Shown here in pieces: positions 15,280 through 21,668 of a DNA stretch of 21,668 nt. Both the position numbers and the translations under genes were made by a program. The stretch covers positions 1-21,668 of the forward strand of contig JASLES010000053.1 of assembly GCA_030151005.1 (NCBI GenBank), read 5' to 3'. The notes below the pieces were generated by a model. It made no database searches and was not told the DNA's origin. It was given only the letters and a program-made list of their open reading frames with translations. The stretch is from Silvimonas sp. (GTDB lineage Bacteria; Pseudomonadota; Gammaproteobacteria; Burkholderiales; Chitinibacteraceae). How positions within the stretch are numbered: the first letter of the stretch is position 1; each line of letters starts with the position of its first letter.

Positions 15280-16725
15280 TCACGATCCGGTGCCGCCGCC
15301 CAAGGCTTGCATCAATGCCGCCGAATCAGCCAGGCGGTCTGCGCGCGCGGTGATTTCGTCCAGCGCGCTTTGCTGCTGCTGGCGCTGGCTATCGAGTAAT
15401 TGCAACATGCTCACACCGCCAGCGCTGTAGCGCGCTTGCGTGGTGCGCAAAATGGCGTCGTTCTGGGCTTTGACCTGATTGCGCGCCGCCAGTGTGCTGG
15501 CGTCCGTGTCCAGCGCGGTCAGTGCATCGGCCACTTGTTGCAAGCCACCCAGTACGGTTTGCTGATATGCCGCAGTTGCGCCTTGCCATGCCGCCTCGGC
15601 ACCGCGTTTTCTGGCCTGTAATTCTCCGCCATGAAACAGGGGTTGCATCAGCCCCAGTCCGATATTCCACACATTCAACCCATTGGTCAGATCATGAGCG
15701 CCGGTACGCTCAGACCCGAGGCTGCCCGACAAGGTGAGTTGCGGATACAGATTGGCCGTCGCGACCCCCACTTGTGCGCTGGCCTGGTGCAACAAGGCTT
15801 CTGCCGCGCGGATATCCGGCCGCTGACGTGCCAGGCTGGACGGCACTGTCAACGGCAAACTGGTGGGCAGGGTGATGCCAGAGAGGTCGATATCAGTGTC
15901 CGCCAGGCTGGATGGCGGTACACCCAGATACACCGCGAGCTGATGTGCCATCTGTCCGGCTTGTTTCTGCAGTGGCGCAATGCTGGCGCGGGTTTGGGCA
16001 ATCAAGCCCTGCTGGTTGCGAATATCCAGTTCTGCCACCCCACCGGCCTGCAGGCGTTGTTGCATGATCTGCAACTGGTGTTCTTGCGTGGCTAACAGTT
16101 GCTGAGTGGTCTGGATTTGCGTGCGCACCGCGGCCAGGCGGATGGCTGCCGTCACCACGTTGCCGGCCACGCTCAGCCGGGCGGCTTGCAACTCAAAGGC
16201 CTGGTAATCCACCGTGGCGCTGAGCGCTTCCAGTTGCCGACGGTTGGCGCCAAACAGGTCAAAGGTGTACGCCACATTCAGCGAGACATTGTACAAATTG
16301 AAGGGCGGCGGGCTGGGTACATTGGTAATGCCAAATGCCGCCAGATCAATCTTTTGCCGCTGCGCACCCACTTTCAGATCCAGTTGCGGGTATTGCGTGG
16401 CGCCCGTCTCGGCGTTGAGTTGCTCCTGTGCCTGGCGCAGATTGGCTTCGGCCTGAGCCAGCGTCAAATTGTGCGCCAGCGCCTGATCTACCCAGTCATC
16501 GATATGGCTGGAGCCAAATTGCCGCCACCAATTGTCTGGCACGGCATCGGCGCGAACCAACTGTTGTGGAGTGCCGTCGGCAGTGGGTGTGCTGGCGGCG
16601 TCAGGCGTAGCGTTCCAGTTCTGGGTGGCGGCTGGCTCAGGCGTATGAAAGTCCGGGCCAACTGCGCAAGCGCCCAGCGCGCTGGCCAAGGTCACAAGGC
16701 AAATTCGGGGCAGGAATGGGGTCAT
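15280..16725 (-). CDS. Outer-membrane efflux lipoprotein (NodT/OprM family, TolC-like)
   Basis: Outer-membrane exit channel of a tripartite exporter, 481 aa. The signal peptide ends in a lipobox LGAC, with lipid-modified Cys20, followed by AVGPDFHTPE, the usual start of NodT/OprM proteins. Two OEP repeats give the alpha-barrel: ALAHNLTLAQAEANLRQAQ in the first and RPDIRAAEALLHQASAQVGVATANLYPQLTLSG in the second, with long Gln/Ala-rich coiled coils. It begins 3 bp after the permease stop and is the last gene of the operon. Its stop lies 25 bp from the stop of the convergent hybrid kinase gene, with no terminator hairpin visible between. Confidence 0.94.
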   Translation of the reverse strand: MTPFLPRICLVTLASALGACAVGPDFHTPEPAATQNWNATPDAASTPTADGTPQQLVRADAVPDNWWRQFGSSHIDDWVDQALAHNLTLAQAEANLRQAQEQLNAETGATQYPQLDLKVGAQRQKIDLAAFGITNVPSPPPFNLYNVSLNVAYTFDLFGANRRQLEALSATVDYQAFELQAARLSVAGNVVTAAIRLAAVRTQIQTTQQLLATQEHQLQIMQQRLQAGGVAELDIRNQQGLIAQTRASIAPLQKQAGQMAHQLAVYLGVPPSSLADTDIDLSGITLPTSLPLTVPSSLARQRPDIRAAEALLHQASAQVGVATANLYPQLTLSGSLGSERTGAHDLTNGLNVWNIGLGLMQPLFHGGELQARKRGAEAAWQGATAAYQQTVLGGLQQVADALTALDTDASTLAARNQVKAQNDAILRTTQARYSAGGVSMLQLLDSQRQQQQSALDEITARADRLADSAALMQALGGGTGS

Positions 16726-16728
16726 GGT

Positions 16729-17871
16729 TCAATCCAGCGTGTTGCGGTAGAACTTGATGGCAATCAGCATGACCACCGTGGTGAAAATCATCAGCGGCCA
16801 GAGGCTCGGCCATAGATCAAGCCAGCCGTTTCCCTTGAGCAAAATGCCGCGAATCAACCGGTTGAAGTACGTCAGTGGCAATACGTTGCCAATGTATTGC
16901 GCCCAGAGCGGCATGCCTTGGAACGGAAACATAAAACCGCTGAGCAAGATATTGGGTAGAAAATAAAACACGGTCAGCTGCATGGCTTGCAATTGGTTCT
17001 GCGCCAGCGAAGAGAGCGTGATACCGACCATCAAACTGGCCGCAATGAACAAGAGCGCTGCGCAATACACGGCGAACAGGCTCCCCACCATGGGAACGTG
17101 GAACACCAGCCGCGCGCCCAGCAAAATAATCGTGGCCTGGATCAGGCCAATCACAATGTAGGGCACGATCTTGCCGGTGATGACTTCGATCGGGCGGACC
17201 GGCGTCGCCAGCAGGTTTTCCATGGTGCCGCGCTCGCGTTCGCGGGTCATGGCAAGGCCGGTCATCATCACCAGCGTCATGGAGAGCACCACGCCCATCA
17301 GGCCCGGCACAACGTTGTATTGGGTGATGCCTTCGGGGTTGTAGAGCCGATGCACGTTCACGTCAAACGGTGCGGCGCTGCCATTGAAATGCGCCAGCGC
17401 GCCTTTCAGGTCTTTGTCTGCCACCGATTGCACCAGTTGCGGCACGGCGGCCAATGCCGCAGACATAGCCGTGGGGTCAGTGGCATCCGCCTCAATCAGC
17501 AATGAGGGTTTTTCGCCGCGCACCAGTTTGCGGGTGAAATCAGGCGGAATGTTAAGCACAAACAAGACCCTGCCCTGCGCCAGGGCAGCCCGGCCGGATT
17601 GTTCATCCGGCAACTGGTCCACAATCCGGAAATAATCCGAGTTACGCAGCGCCGCTACAAAGCTGCGCGTGAACTCGCTGTTATCCTGGGCAATCACCGC
17701 CGTGGGCATGTGGTGCGGATCGGTATTGATGGCAAAGCCAAACAGCAGCATTTGCATGATAGGCACGCCGACAATCATGCCGAACGTGACGCGGTCGCGC
17801 TTGAGCTGCAAGAACTCTTTAAGCACGATGCTCCACCAGCGGGCGATGGAAAACGGGTGTGGGCGACTCAT
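16729..17871 (-). CDS. ABC-2 type exporter permease (YbhS/YbhR/YhhJ family)
   Basis: Inner-membrane permease of an ABC exporter, 380 aa. A first membrane helix (about 30-48, FGMIVGVPIMQMLLFGFAI) is followed by a ~130-residue periplasmic domain, then a five-helix C-terminal block with VVPGLMGVVLSMTLVMMTGLAMTRERERGTMENLLATPVRPIEVI and the late ILLSGFMFPFQGMP segment typical of ABC-2 permeases. I chose ATG 17871 because it forms an ATGA overlap with the ATPase stop; a longer reading to 18120 runs through the ATPase in another frame and is unlikely. E. coli ybhFSR has two permeases. Only one is present here, so it would act as a homodimer. Confidence 0.92.
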   Translation of the reverse strand: MSRPHPFSIARWWSIVLKEFLQLKRDRVTFGMIVGVPIMQMLLFGFAINTDPHHMPTAVIAQDNSEFTRSFVAALRNSDYFRIVDQLPDEQSGRAALAQGRVLFVLNIPPDFTRKLVRGEKPSLLIEADATDPTAMSAALAAVPQLVQSVADKDLKGALAHFNGSAAPFDVNVHRLYNPEGITQYNVVPGLMGVVLSMTLVMMTGLAMTRERERGTMENLLATPVRPIEVITGKIVPYIVIGLIQATIILLGARLVFHVPMVGSLFAVYCAALLFIAASLMVGITLSSLAQNQLQAMQLTVFYFLPNILLSGFMFPFQGMPLWAQYIGNVLPLTYFNRLIRGILLKGNGWLDLWPSLWPLMIFTTVVMLIAIKFYRNTLD

Positions 17872-18821
17872 GCCGGGGTTTTCGCAAAGTTGTCGGTAGA
17901 TTGCTTCATCATGTAGATGAATACGTCTTCCAGACTGGTTTCGGCGGGTTCTAGCTGCAGATGATGCTCGGCAGCCACCTGTTTGAGAGTTTGTTCCAGC
18001 GCGGCGGCATCTTTGCCGCTGATATGCAGTGCGTTGCCAAAGGCCACGGTTTGATCCACACCCGGTTGCTGGCGCAAGTCGCTGCCCAGTTGCACCAGGT
18101 TGTCGCCATGCAAAGACCACGTGGTCAGTTGCTGGCTGTCGATGATCTGTTGCGCTGTGCCTTGCGCCAGCAGGCTGCCATACGCAATGTAGGCCAGCTT
18201 GTGGCAGCGCTCGGCCTCGTCCATATAGTGCGTGCTGACCAGTACGCTGATGCCCTGGGCCGCAAGGCGATGCAATTCTTCCCAGAAATCCCGCCGCGCG
18301 GTGGGGTCGACGCCAGCGGTGGGTTCATCCAGCAATAACAACCGGGGTTCGTGCAGCATGCAGGCGGCCAGCGCCAGCCGTTGTTTCCAGCCGCCAGAGA
18401 GCGACCCCGTCAGTTGTTTGGCGCGCGAAGCCAGACCCAGGCTTTCCAGCGCCTGGTCAACCTTCTGCTTGCGGTCTTTCATTTCATACATGCGGGCGAT
18501 GAAGTCCAGATTCTCGCGGATGGTCAGGTCATCCCAGTAAGAGAATTTCTGGGTCATGTAGCCGACATGGCGTTTGATCTCGGCGCTTTGCTTGAGGATA
18601 TCGAACCCCAGGCAGGTGCCCGAACCGGAGTCCGGGGTGAGCAGCCCGCACATCATGCGGATGGACGTTGTTTTGCCGCTGCCATTGGGCCCCAGAAAAC
18701 CGTAGATTTCGCCACGCTGGACTTGCATGTTCAGGTCCTTGACCACGTGTTTGTCGCCAAAATGCTTGTTCAGCCCGTGTACATCAATGACCGGGCCGGT
18801 GTCGGCTGGGGCATCAGTCAT
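17868..18821 (-). CDS. ABC exporter ATP-binding protein (single nucleotide-binding domain)
   Basis: Cytoplasmic ATPase powering the adjacent ABC-2 permease, 317 aa. Walker A GPNGSGKT is at 44-51, the Q-loop glutamine at about 91 (MTQKFSYWDDLT), the signature LSGGW at 141-145, Walker B LLLLDEP at 161-167 with Glu166, and the H-loop His198 in STHYMDEAE. The C-terminus has a drug-exporter-type extension ending LEDVFIYMMKQ. E. coli YbhF fuses two such domains; this one is single and must dimerise. ATG 18821 was chosen because GAGG precedes it and it overlaps the fusion-protein stop by 8 bp (ATGACTGA); a TTG at 18836 is the alternative. The stop overlaps the permease start by 4 bp. Confidence 0.94.
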   Translation of the reverse strand: MTDAPADTGPVIDVHGLNKHFGDKHVVKDLNMQVQRGEIYGFLGPNGSGKTTSIRMMCGLLTPDSGSGTCLGFDILKQSAEIKRHVGYMTQKFSYWDDLTIRENLDFIARMYEMKDRKQKVDQALESLGLASRAKQLTGSLSGGWKQRLALAACMLHEPRLLLLDEPTAGVDPTARRDFWEELHRLAAQGISVLVSTHYMDEAERCHKLAYIAYGSLLAQGTAQQIIDSQQLTTWSLHGDNLVQLGSDLRQQPGVDQTVAFGNALHISGKDAAALEQTLKQVAAEHHLQLEPAETSLEDVFIYMMKQSTDNFAKTPA

Positions 18822-19773
18822 TGATACGTACCTCAACCGGCTGGCCGGGGTGCAGCGCGGGGGCTTTTTTGGTGTCCGGATGGGCTTCGATCAGAAACAC
18901 CAGTTTGTTGCGGTTTTCGTTGCTGTAGATCACTGGCGGTGTGTATTCCACCTCGCTGGAAATAAACGTGATGTGGGCGGCGATATCTGCCTCGCAACCA
19001 TCACAGTGGATCGTGACCGCCTGGCCAGTTTTCAGATGACCCACTTCGGCTTCCGGTACAAAAAAACGCACCTTGATGTTCTCTGGCGGCAGCATGCGGA
19101 CCACCGGGTTGCCAGCAGCGACCCACTCGCCGGGTTGATACAAGGTATCGAACACCAGGCCACTGCGTGTTGCATCCACGGTTTTCTGGTCCAGTTTCCA
19201 GCTGGCCTGTTCCAGCGTGGCACGGGCGGCGGCCACCTGGGCAGACTGGGCGTTAAGTTGCTGTTCGCGGCCGGGCAGGGCGTCCACCTGCAACTGGCTT
19301 TTCAGTTGTGCCACCTGGGCGGCCGCCGATTGCGCACTGGTGCGCGAGTCATCCAGTTGCTGGCGGGATACCCCGCCGGCGGCGAACTGGATCTGGTCTC
19401 GGTCCAGTTGGGTCTGGGCGTTACGGGCGGTAATCTGCGCGGCCGCCAGTTGGGCCCGTGTCACACTGATTTCTGGCGGGCGTTTACCGCTACGCATGTC
19501 GGCCAGTTGCGCCAGCGCCACCCGCAACTGCTGCTGCGCCTGTCGTTGCGCGGCGGCCTCGTTCTGGGCTTCCAGGGCAAACAGCGGTTGTCCTTCGCGT
19601 ACCTGTTGCCCGCGCTGCACCGATAACTGATCCAGCCGGCCTGCCTGCGAGGTGGCGACATACACATACTCGCCTTCGACATAACCTTGCCAGGCGTTGC
19701 TGGCTGGCTCACCACATGCGCTCAGCAACACAGTCAGTGCGGGGCTGAGGGCGAGTAAAGACAAATGACGCAT
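18814..19773 (-). CDS. HlyD-family membrane-fusion protein (YbhG-like), predicted lipoprotein
   Basis: Periplasmic adaptor linking the ABC permease to the outer-membrane factor, 319 aa. The signal sequence ends in LLSAC, so Cys20 is probably lipid-modified. A biotinyl-lipoyl half-motif (GRLDQLSVQRGQQVREGQPLF) is followed by a long Gln/Ala-rich coiled-coil hairpin (about 67-195), the second lipoyl half (TRSGLVFDTLYQPGEWVAAGNPV) and a beta-barrel with FFVPEAEVGHLKTGQ. A CDGC pair (Cys257, Cys260) could form a disulfide or bind metal. The closing segment VEYTPPVIYSNENRNKLVF is characteristic of YbhG/YhiI-type adaptors. GGGAG precedes the ATG, and the gap from the TetR stop is 2 bp. Confidence 0.93.
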   Translation of the reverse strand: MRHLSLLALSPALTVLLSACGEPASNAWQGYVEGEYVYVATSQAGRLDQLSVQRGQQVREGQPLFALEAQNEAAAQRQAQQQLRVALAQLADMRSGKRPPEISVTRAQLAAAQITARNAQTQLDRDQIQFAAGGVSRQQLDDSRTSAQSAAAQVAQLKSQLQVDALPGREQQLNAQSAQVAAARATLEQASWKLDQKTVDATRSGLVFDTLYQPGEWVAAGNPVVRMLPPENIKVRFFVPEAEVGHLKTGQAVTIHCDGCEADIAAHITFISSEVEYTPPVIYSNENRNKLVFLIEAHPDTKKAPALHPGQPVEVRIND

Positions 19774-19775
19774 GG

Positions 19776-20408
19776 TTACTCCCTCGCCAGGCCGTGCCGC
19801 AAGATCGCGGTGACATGGCGGATCAAAACGGTGTTGTCGATATCCTGCATGCCAGGCCGGGCGCGCCAGATGCTGGCGGTTGCCAGCGGCATCAGGCTCA
19901 TGGCCAGCACGGTAATGAACAGCAAGCGTGGTTCCAGATCCGGGTTGACTGTGCCCTTGCGCTGAGCGTCGCCGATCAGGGCTGCCAGTTGCTGCACCCG
20001 GTCAAATGGCAGGCGCTGCATCATGCGTTCTCGCAGCATGCCGCCTTCACTTAGTACTTCGCGTACCCATAGCAAGGGTAGCCAGGGCATGGATTCCACG
20101 CCGCGAATGATGCGCTCGGCCATGTCCGTCATGACAGTGGCGACATCCGCGCCCGGCGCGGGCGGACTCCAGACCAGTTCGACAAACTGCCACATGCGTT
20201 CGTCGACCACGGCATCCAGTAGCTGGTCGCGTGTCTTGAAGTAGTAGTGCACCATGGCTGGTGTTACATCAGCGGCACGGGCAACTTGCGCCAGCGTGGT
20301 GGCCGCCACGCCTTGATGGGCAAACAGATTGGTCGCCGCGTCCAGCAAAATGGCACGTGCGTTCTGATCCATGGCGGCCGGGCGGCCGCGGGGCTTGGGT
20401 AGGCTCAT
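19776..20408 (-). CDS. TetR/AcrR-family regulator of the efflux operon (CecR-like)
   Basis: A DNA-binding repressor, 210 aa. The N-terminal helix-turn-helix is clear: ARAILLDAATNLFAHQGVAATTL, then QVARAADVTPAMVHYYFKTRDQLLDAV. The C-terminal ligand-binding part is divergent and says nothing about the inducer. ATG 20408 (MSLPKPRGRP) was preferred to the ATG at 20453 because the latter would place the AT-rich operator candidate inside the coding region. Gene order TetR - adaptor - ATPase - permease matches E. coli cecR(ybiH)-ybhGFSR, where CecR controls its own operon; autoregulation here is inferred from the dyad upstream. Confidence 0.92.
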   Translation of the reverse strand: MSLPKPRGRPAAMDQNARAILLDAATNLFAHQGVAATTLAQVARAADVTPAMVHYYFKTRDQLLDAVVDERMWQFVELVWSPPAPGADVATVMTDMAERIIRGVESMPWLPLLWVREVLSEGGMLRERMMQRLPFDRVQQLAALIGDAQRKGTVNPDLEPRLLFITVLAMSLMPLATASIWRARPGMQDIDNTVLIRHVTAILRHGLARE

Positions 20409-20418
20409 ACGTTCCAGC

Positions 20419-20439
20419 TTAATTAATGATTTAATTAAT
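20419..20439. promoter_or_regulatory. AT-rich symmetrical operator candidate for the TetR regulator
   Basis: TTAATTAA-TGAT-TTAATTAA (20419-20438) is an 8-4-8 inverted repeat. It can also be read as two direct TTAATTAAT copies 12 bp apart. It stands out in a GC-rich window, begins 11 bp upstream of the regulator start codon, and probably overlaps the promoter. TetR repressors typically bind dyads of this size next to their own gene. Confidence 0.65.
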
Positions 20440-20487
20440 TCAAGGTGAAACATGGAGCGCGAGGAGGGAGCTGGTACGCCCGTGACT

Positions 20488-20515
20488 CGTCATTGCTGCG
20501 AAAGCAGGAGTCCAG
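20488..20515 (+). repeat. REP-like palindromic repeat, copy 1
   Basis: The unit starts CGTCATTGCTGCG, has a CTGC-GAAA-GCAG hairpin at its centre and ends GGAGTCCAG. It follows the widespread proteobacterial pattern GTCATTCC-stem-GAAA-stem-GGAATCCAG, with a few substitutions. It has a partner in opposite orientation at 20601-20628. Confidence 0.6.
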
Positions 20516-20575
20516 GTGTAAACACGCGTGCCACAGGCGCAGAGAGTGTGTGTTCACGCAGTACACACAACAAAT

Positions 20576-20600
20576 AAAAAGGCCCACTTGCGGTGGGCCT
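20576..20600 (-). terminator. lplT: Rho-independent terminator of lplT
   Basis: An 8-bp perfect stem AGGCCCAC (20580-20587) / GTGGGCCT (20593-20600) with a 5-nt loop is followed on the - strand by TTTTTATTTG. It starts 35 bp after the lplT stop and lies between the two REP-like units. Confidence 0.85.
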
Positions 20601-20628
20601 CTGGATTCCGGCTTGTGCCGGCATGATG
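20601..20628 (-). repeat. REP-like palindromic repeat, copy 2 (inverted)
   Basis: On the + strand it begins CTGGATTCC, has a CCGGC-TTGT-GCCGG hairpin (20608-20621) and ends GGCATGATG. It is the reverse orientation of the pattern at 20488-20515 with a different, perfectly paired stem. The lplT stop is 7 bp away. Confidence 0.65.
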
Positions 20629-20634
20629 CGCCAA

Positions 20635-21668
20635 TCAGTCGTGCATCTTGCCTGCACGTTCCCCGCGTTTGAACCGCAAAGTAAGCCAGGTCATGACCAG
20701 CGCCACCACCAGCCCAAAGCCAATGATGATGGTGTACATGGGCGGCATGCCACTGGCAGAGAACTGATCCTGCACAAGCTCTGTGGCGTGCGGCGACAGC
20801 GGTGTCGACAGATAGCGCACCAACAGCGCATGCGCACCGACCATGACCAGAATGCCAATGTTCTCGTTGAAGTTTTGCACGGCAATGGAGTGCCCCGCGC
20901 CCATTAACATATGCCCGCGGTGTTGCAGCATGGCGTTGAGCGGTACCACAAACCAGCCCGACAAAGCACCGACAAGGAACATCAACACGGCCGCGACCTG
21001 GGCACTATGCACCAGCAACATCCCCATGACCGCCAGGCCCATCAGAATACCGGCCGGCAGCACTGCAAACGCCCGGCGCAGGGGTACAAAACGCCCGGCC
21101 AGAATGGCGCCAAAGGCGGTGCCAAAGGCCACCACCGCCACGAGGCGCGTGGCTTGCTCCATGCTGTAGTTCAACCAGATGACCGCCCAGTTGAGCACCA
21201 CCAGCCGCATGGTGGCGCCAGCGCCCCAGAACAAGGTGGTGACTGCCAGCGACAACTGGCCTTGCGGGTCTTTCCACAAGCGCCGTACGCACCACCAGAA
21301 CTCACGGACCAGGAACAGCGGGTCCAGATGCAGCGGTTTAAGGTGCACCTTGAGTTTGGGGATATACATATTGAGCCAACCCGCTGCCAGATACAGCACG
21401 ATGATGGCGCACATGGCAAATTGGGCGGGGGAAAGCCACTGGCTGAGGACCAGCGTGTCGTAAAAATCGCTGGCCCGCGTGCCCACCAGAATGCCGCCGA
21501 GTACGGTGCCAAAGATGATGGCACCCACGGTGGCACCTTCCAGCCAGCCATTGGCTTCAACCAGCTGTTCGTGCGGCAGGTATTCGGTGATCAGGCCGTA
21601 TTTGGCCGGGGAGTAGGCGGCGGCGCCAAAGCCGACAATGGCGTAGGCAATGATGGGCGGTACACCGG
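20635..21668 (-). CDS. lplT: Lysophospholipid transporter LplT (5' end outside window)
   Basis: A major-facilitator-superfamily protein that flips lysophospholipids across the inner membrane for reacylation. 343 residues are visible and the frame stays open to the window edge; the ATG at 21528 is internal. The upstream part contains AAAYSPAKYGLITEYLPHE and the following VEANGWLEGATV, an LplT signature. Further support comes from LFWGAGATMRLVVLNWAV, the ALSGWFVVPLNAMLQHRG block and VQNFNENIGILVMVG. At least eight hydrophobic helices are visible; the first helices are missing. In E. coli it is coupled to aas. Whether aas or a similar acyltransferase lies nearby cannot be seen. Confidence 0.92.
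   Translation of the reverse strand, partial: GVPPIIAYAIVGFGAAAYSPAKYGLITEYLPHEQLVEANGWLEGATVGAIIFGTVLGGILVGTRASDFYDTLVLSQWLSPAQFAMCAIIVLYLAAGWLNMYIPKLKVHLKPLHLDPLFLVREFWWCVRRLWKDPQGQLSLAVTTLFWGAGATMRLVVLNWAVIWLNYSMEQATRLVAVVAFGTAFGAILAGRFVPLRRAFAVLPAGILMGLAVMGMLLVHSAQVAAVLMFLVGALSGWFVVPLNAMLQHRGHMLMGAGHSIAVQNFNENIGILVMVGAHALLVRYLSTPLSPHATELVQDQFSASGMPPMYTIIIGFGLVVALVMTWLTLRFKRGERAGKMHD

Noticed and set aside
17872..18120. N-terminal extension of the ABC permease to 18120
   Set aside because: The extra 83 codons lie in another frame of the ATPase gene; the ATGA overlap at 17868-17871 gives the natural start.

Overview
The window reads as a stretch of chromosome from a motile Gram-negative betaproteobacterium, most likely of the Neisseriales / Chromobacterium-Silvimonas type. 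This is inferred from gene order (rluC - HAD phosphatase - Rieske protein - S49 peptidase, divergent from rne), a MotD-type stator protein, many outer-membrane and lipoprotein components, and fairly high GC by eye. Taxonomy was not computed. Both ends cut through genes: a DinG/YoaA-type helicase on the left and LplT on the right. There is no sign of a prophage, integron, CRISPR array, IS element, rRNA or tRNA.

Layout. (1) 1-2848, + strand: the 3' part of an Fe-S helicase overlaps mltG, followed by a clear terminator. (2) 2849-3472: a gene-free stretch with two + strand intrinsic terminators that no visible gene explains, so a candidate sRNA locus. (3) 3473-5215, - strand: a polar amino-acid ABC transporter (binding protein, then permease) with a terminator-like hairpin between the genes and no ATPase gene. 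About 200 bp upstream of the binding-protein start is a good sigma-54 promoter match, which suggests nitrogen control. (4) 5645-9523: rne (RNase E, - strand) with a terminator, and a ~690-bp divergent spacer to rluC that holds hairpins and a candidate rne promoter. (5) 9524-12630, + strand: rluC, HAD phosphatase, Rieske ferredoxin-like protein and S49 signal-peptide-peptidase-like protease. (6) 12621-15254, + strand: an 11-bp tandem repeat, then motD and a membrane hybrid histidine kinase 7 bp apart, with a flagellar sigma-28-like -10 box in front and no MotA/MotC partner nearby. (7) 15280-20408, - strand: a five-gene efflux operon of TetR regulator, lipoprotein membrane-fusion protein, ABC ATPase, ABC-2 permease and outer-membrane factor. 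Every junction overlaps or nearly touches, and an AT-rich symmetrical operator candidate lies in front of the TetR gene. (8) 20488-20628: two REP-like palindromes in opposite orientation (a REPIN/BIME-like unit) enclosing the lplT terminator. (9) 20635-21668: lplT, 5' end outside the window.

The genes are mostly housekeeping: RNA decay and rRNA modification (rne, rluC), envelope assembly and lipid recycling (mltG, S49 protease, lplT), nutrient uptake and drug-type efflux. I found no convincing wholly new system. The observations most worth checking are the putative sRNA locus, the sigma-54 control of the ATPase-less amino-acid transporter, the solitary motD plus hybrid kinase operon, and the REP doublet. 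Long ORFs antisense to rne, the helicase and the binding protein are composition shadows and were left out.
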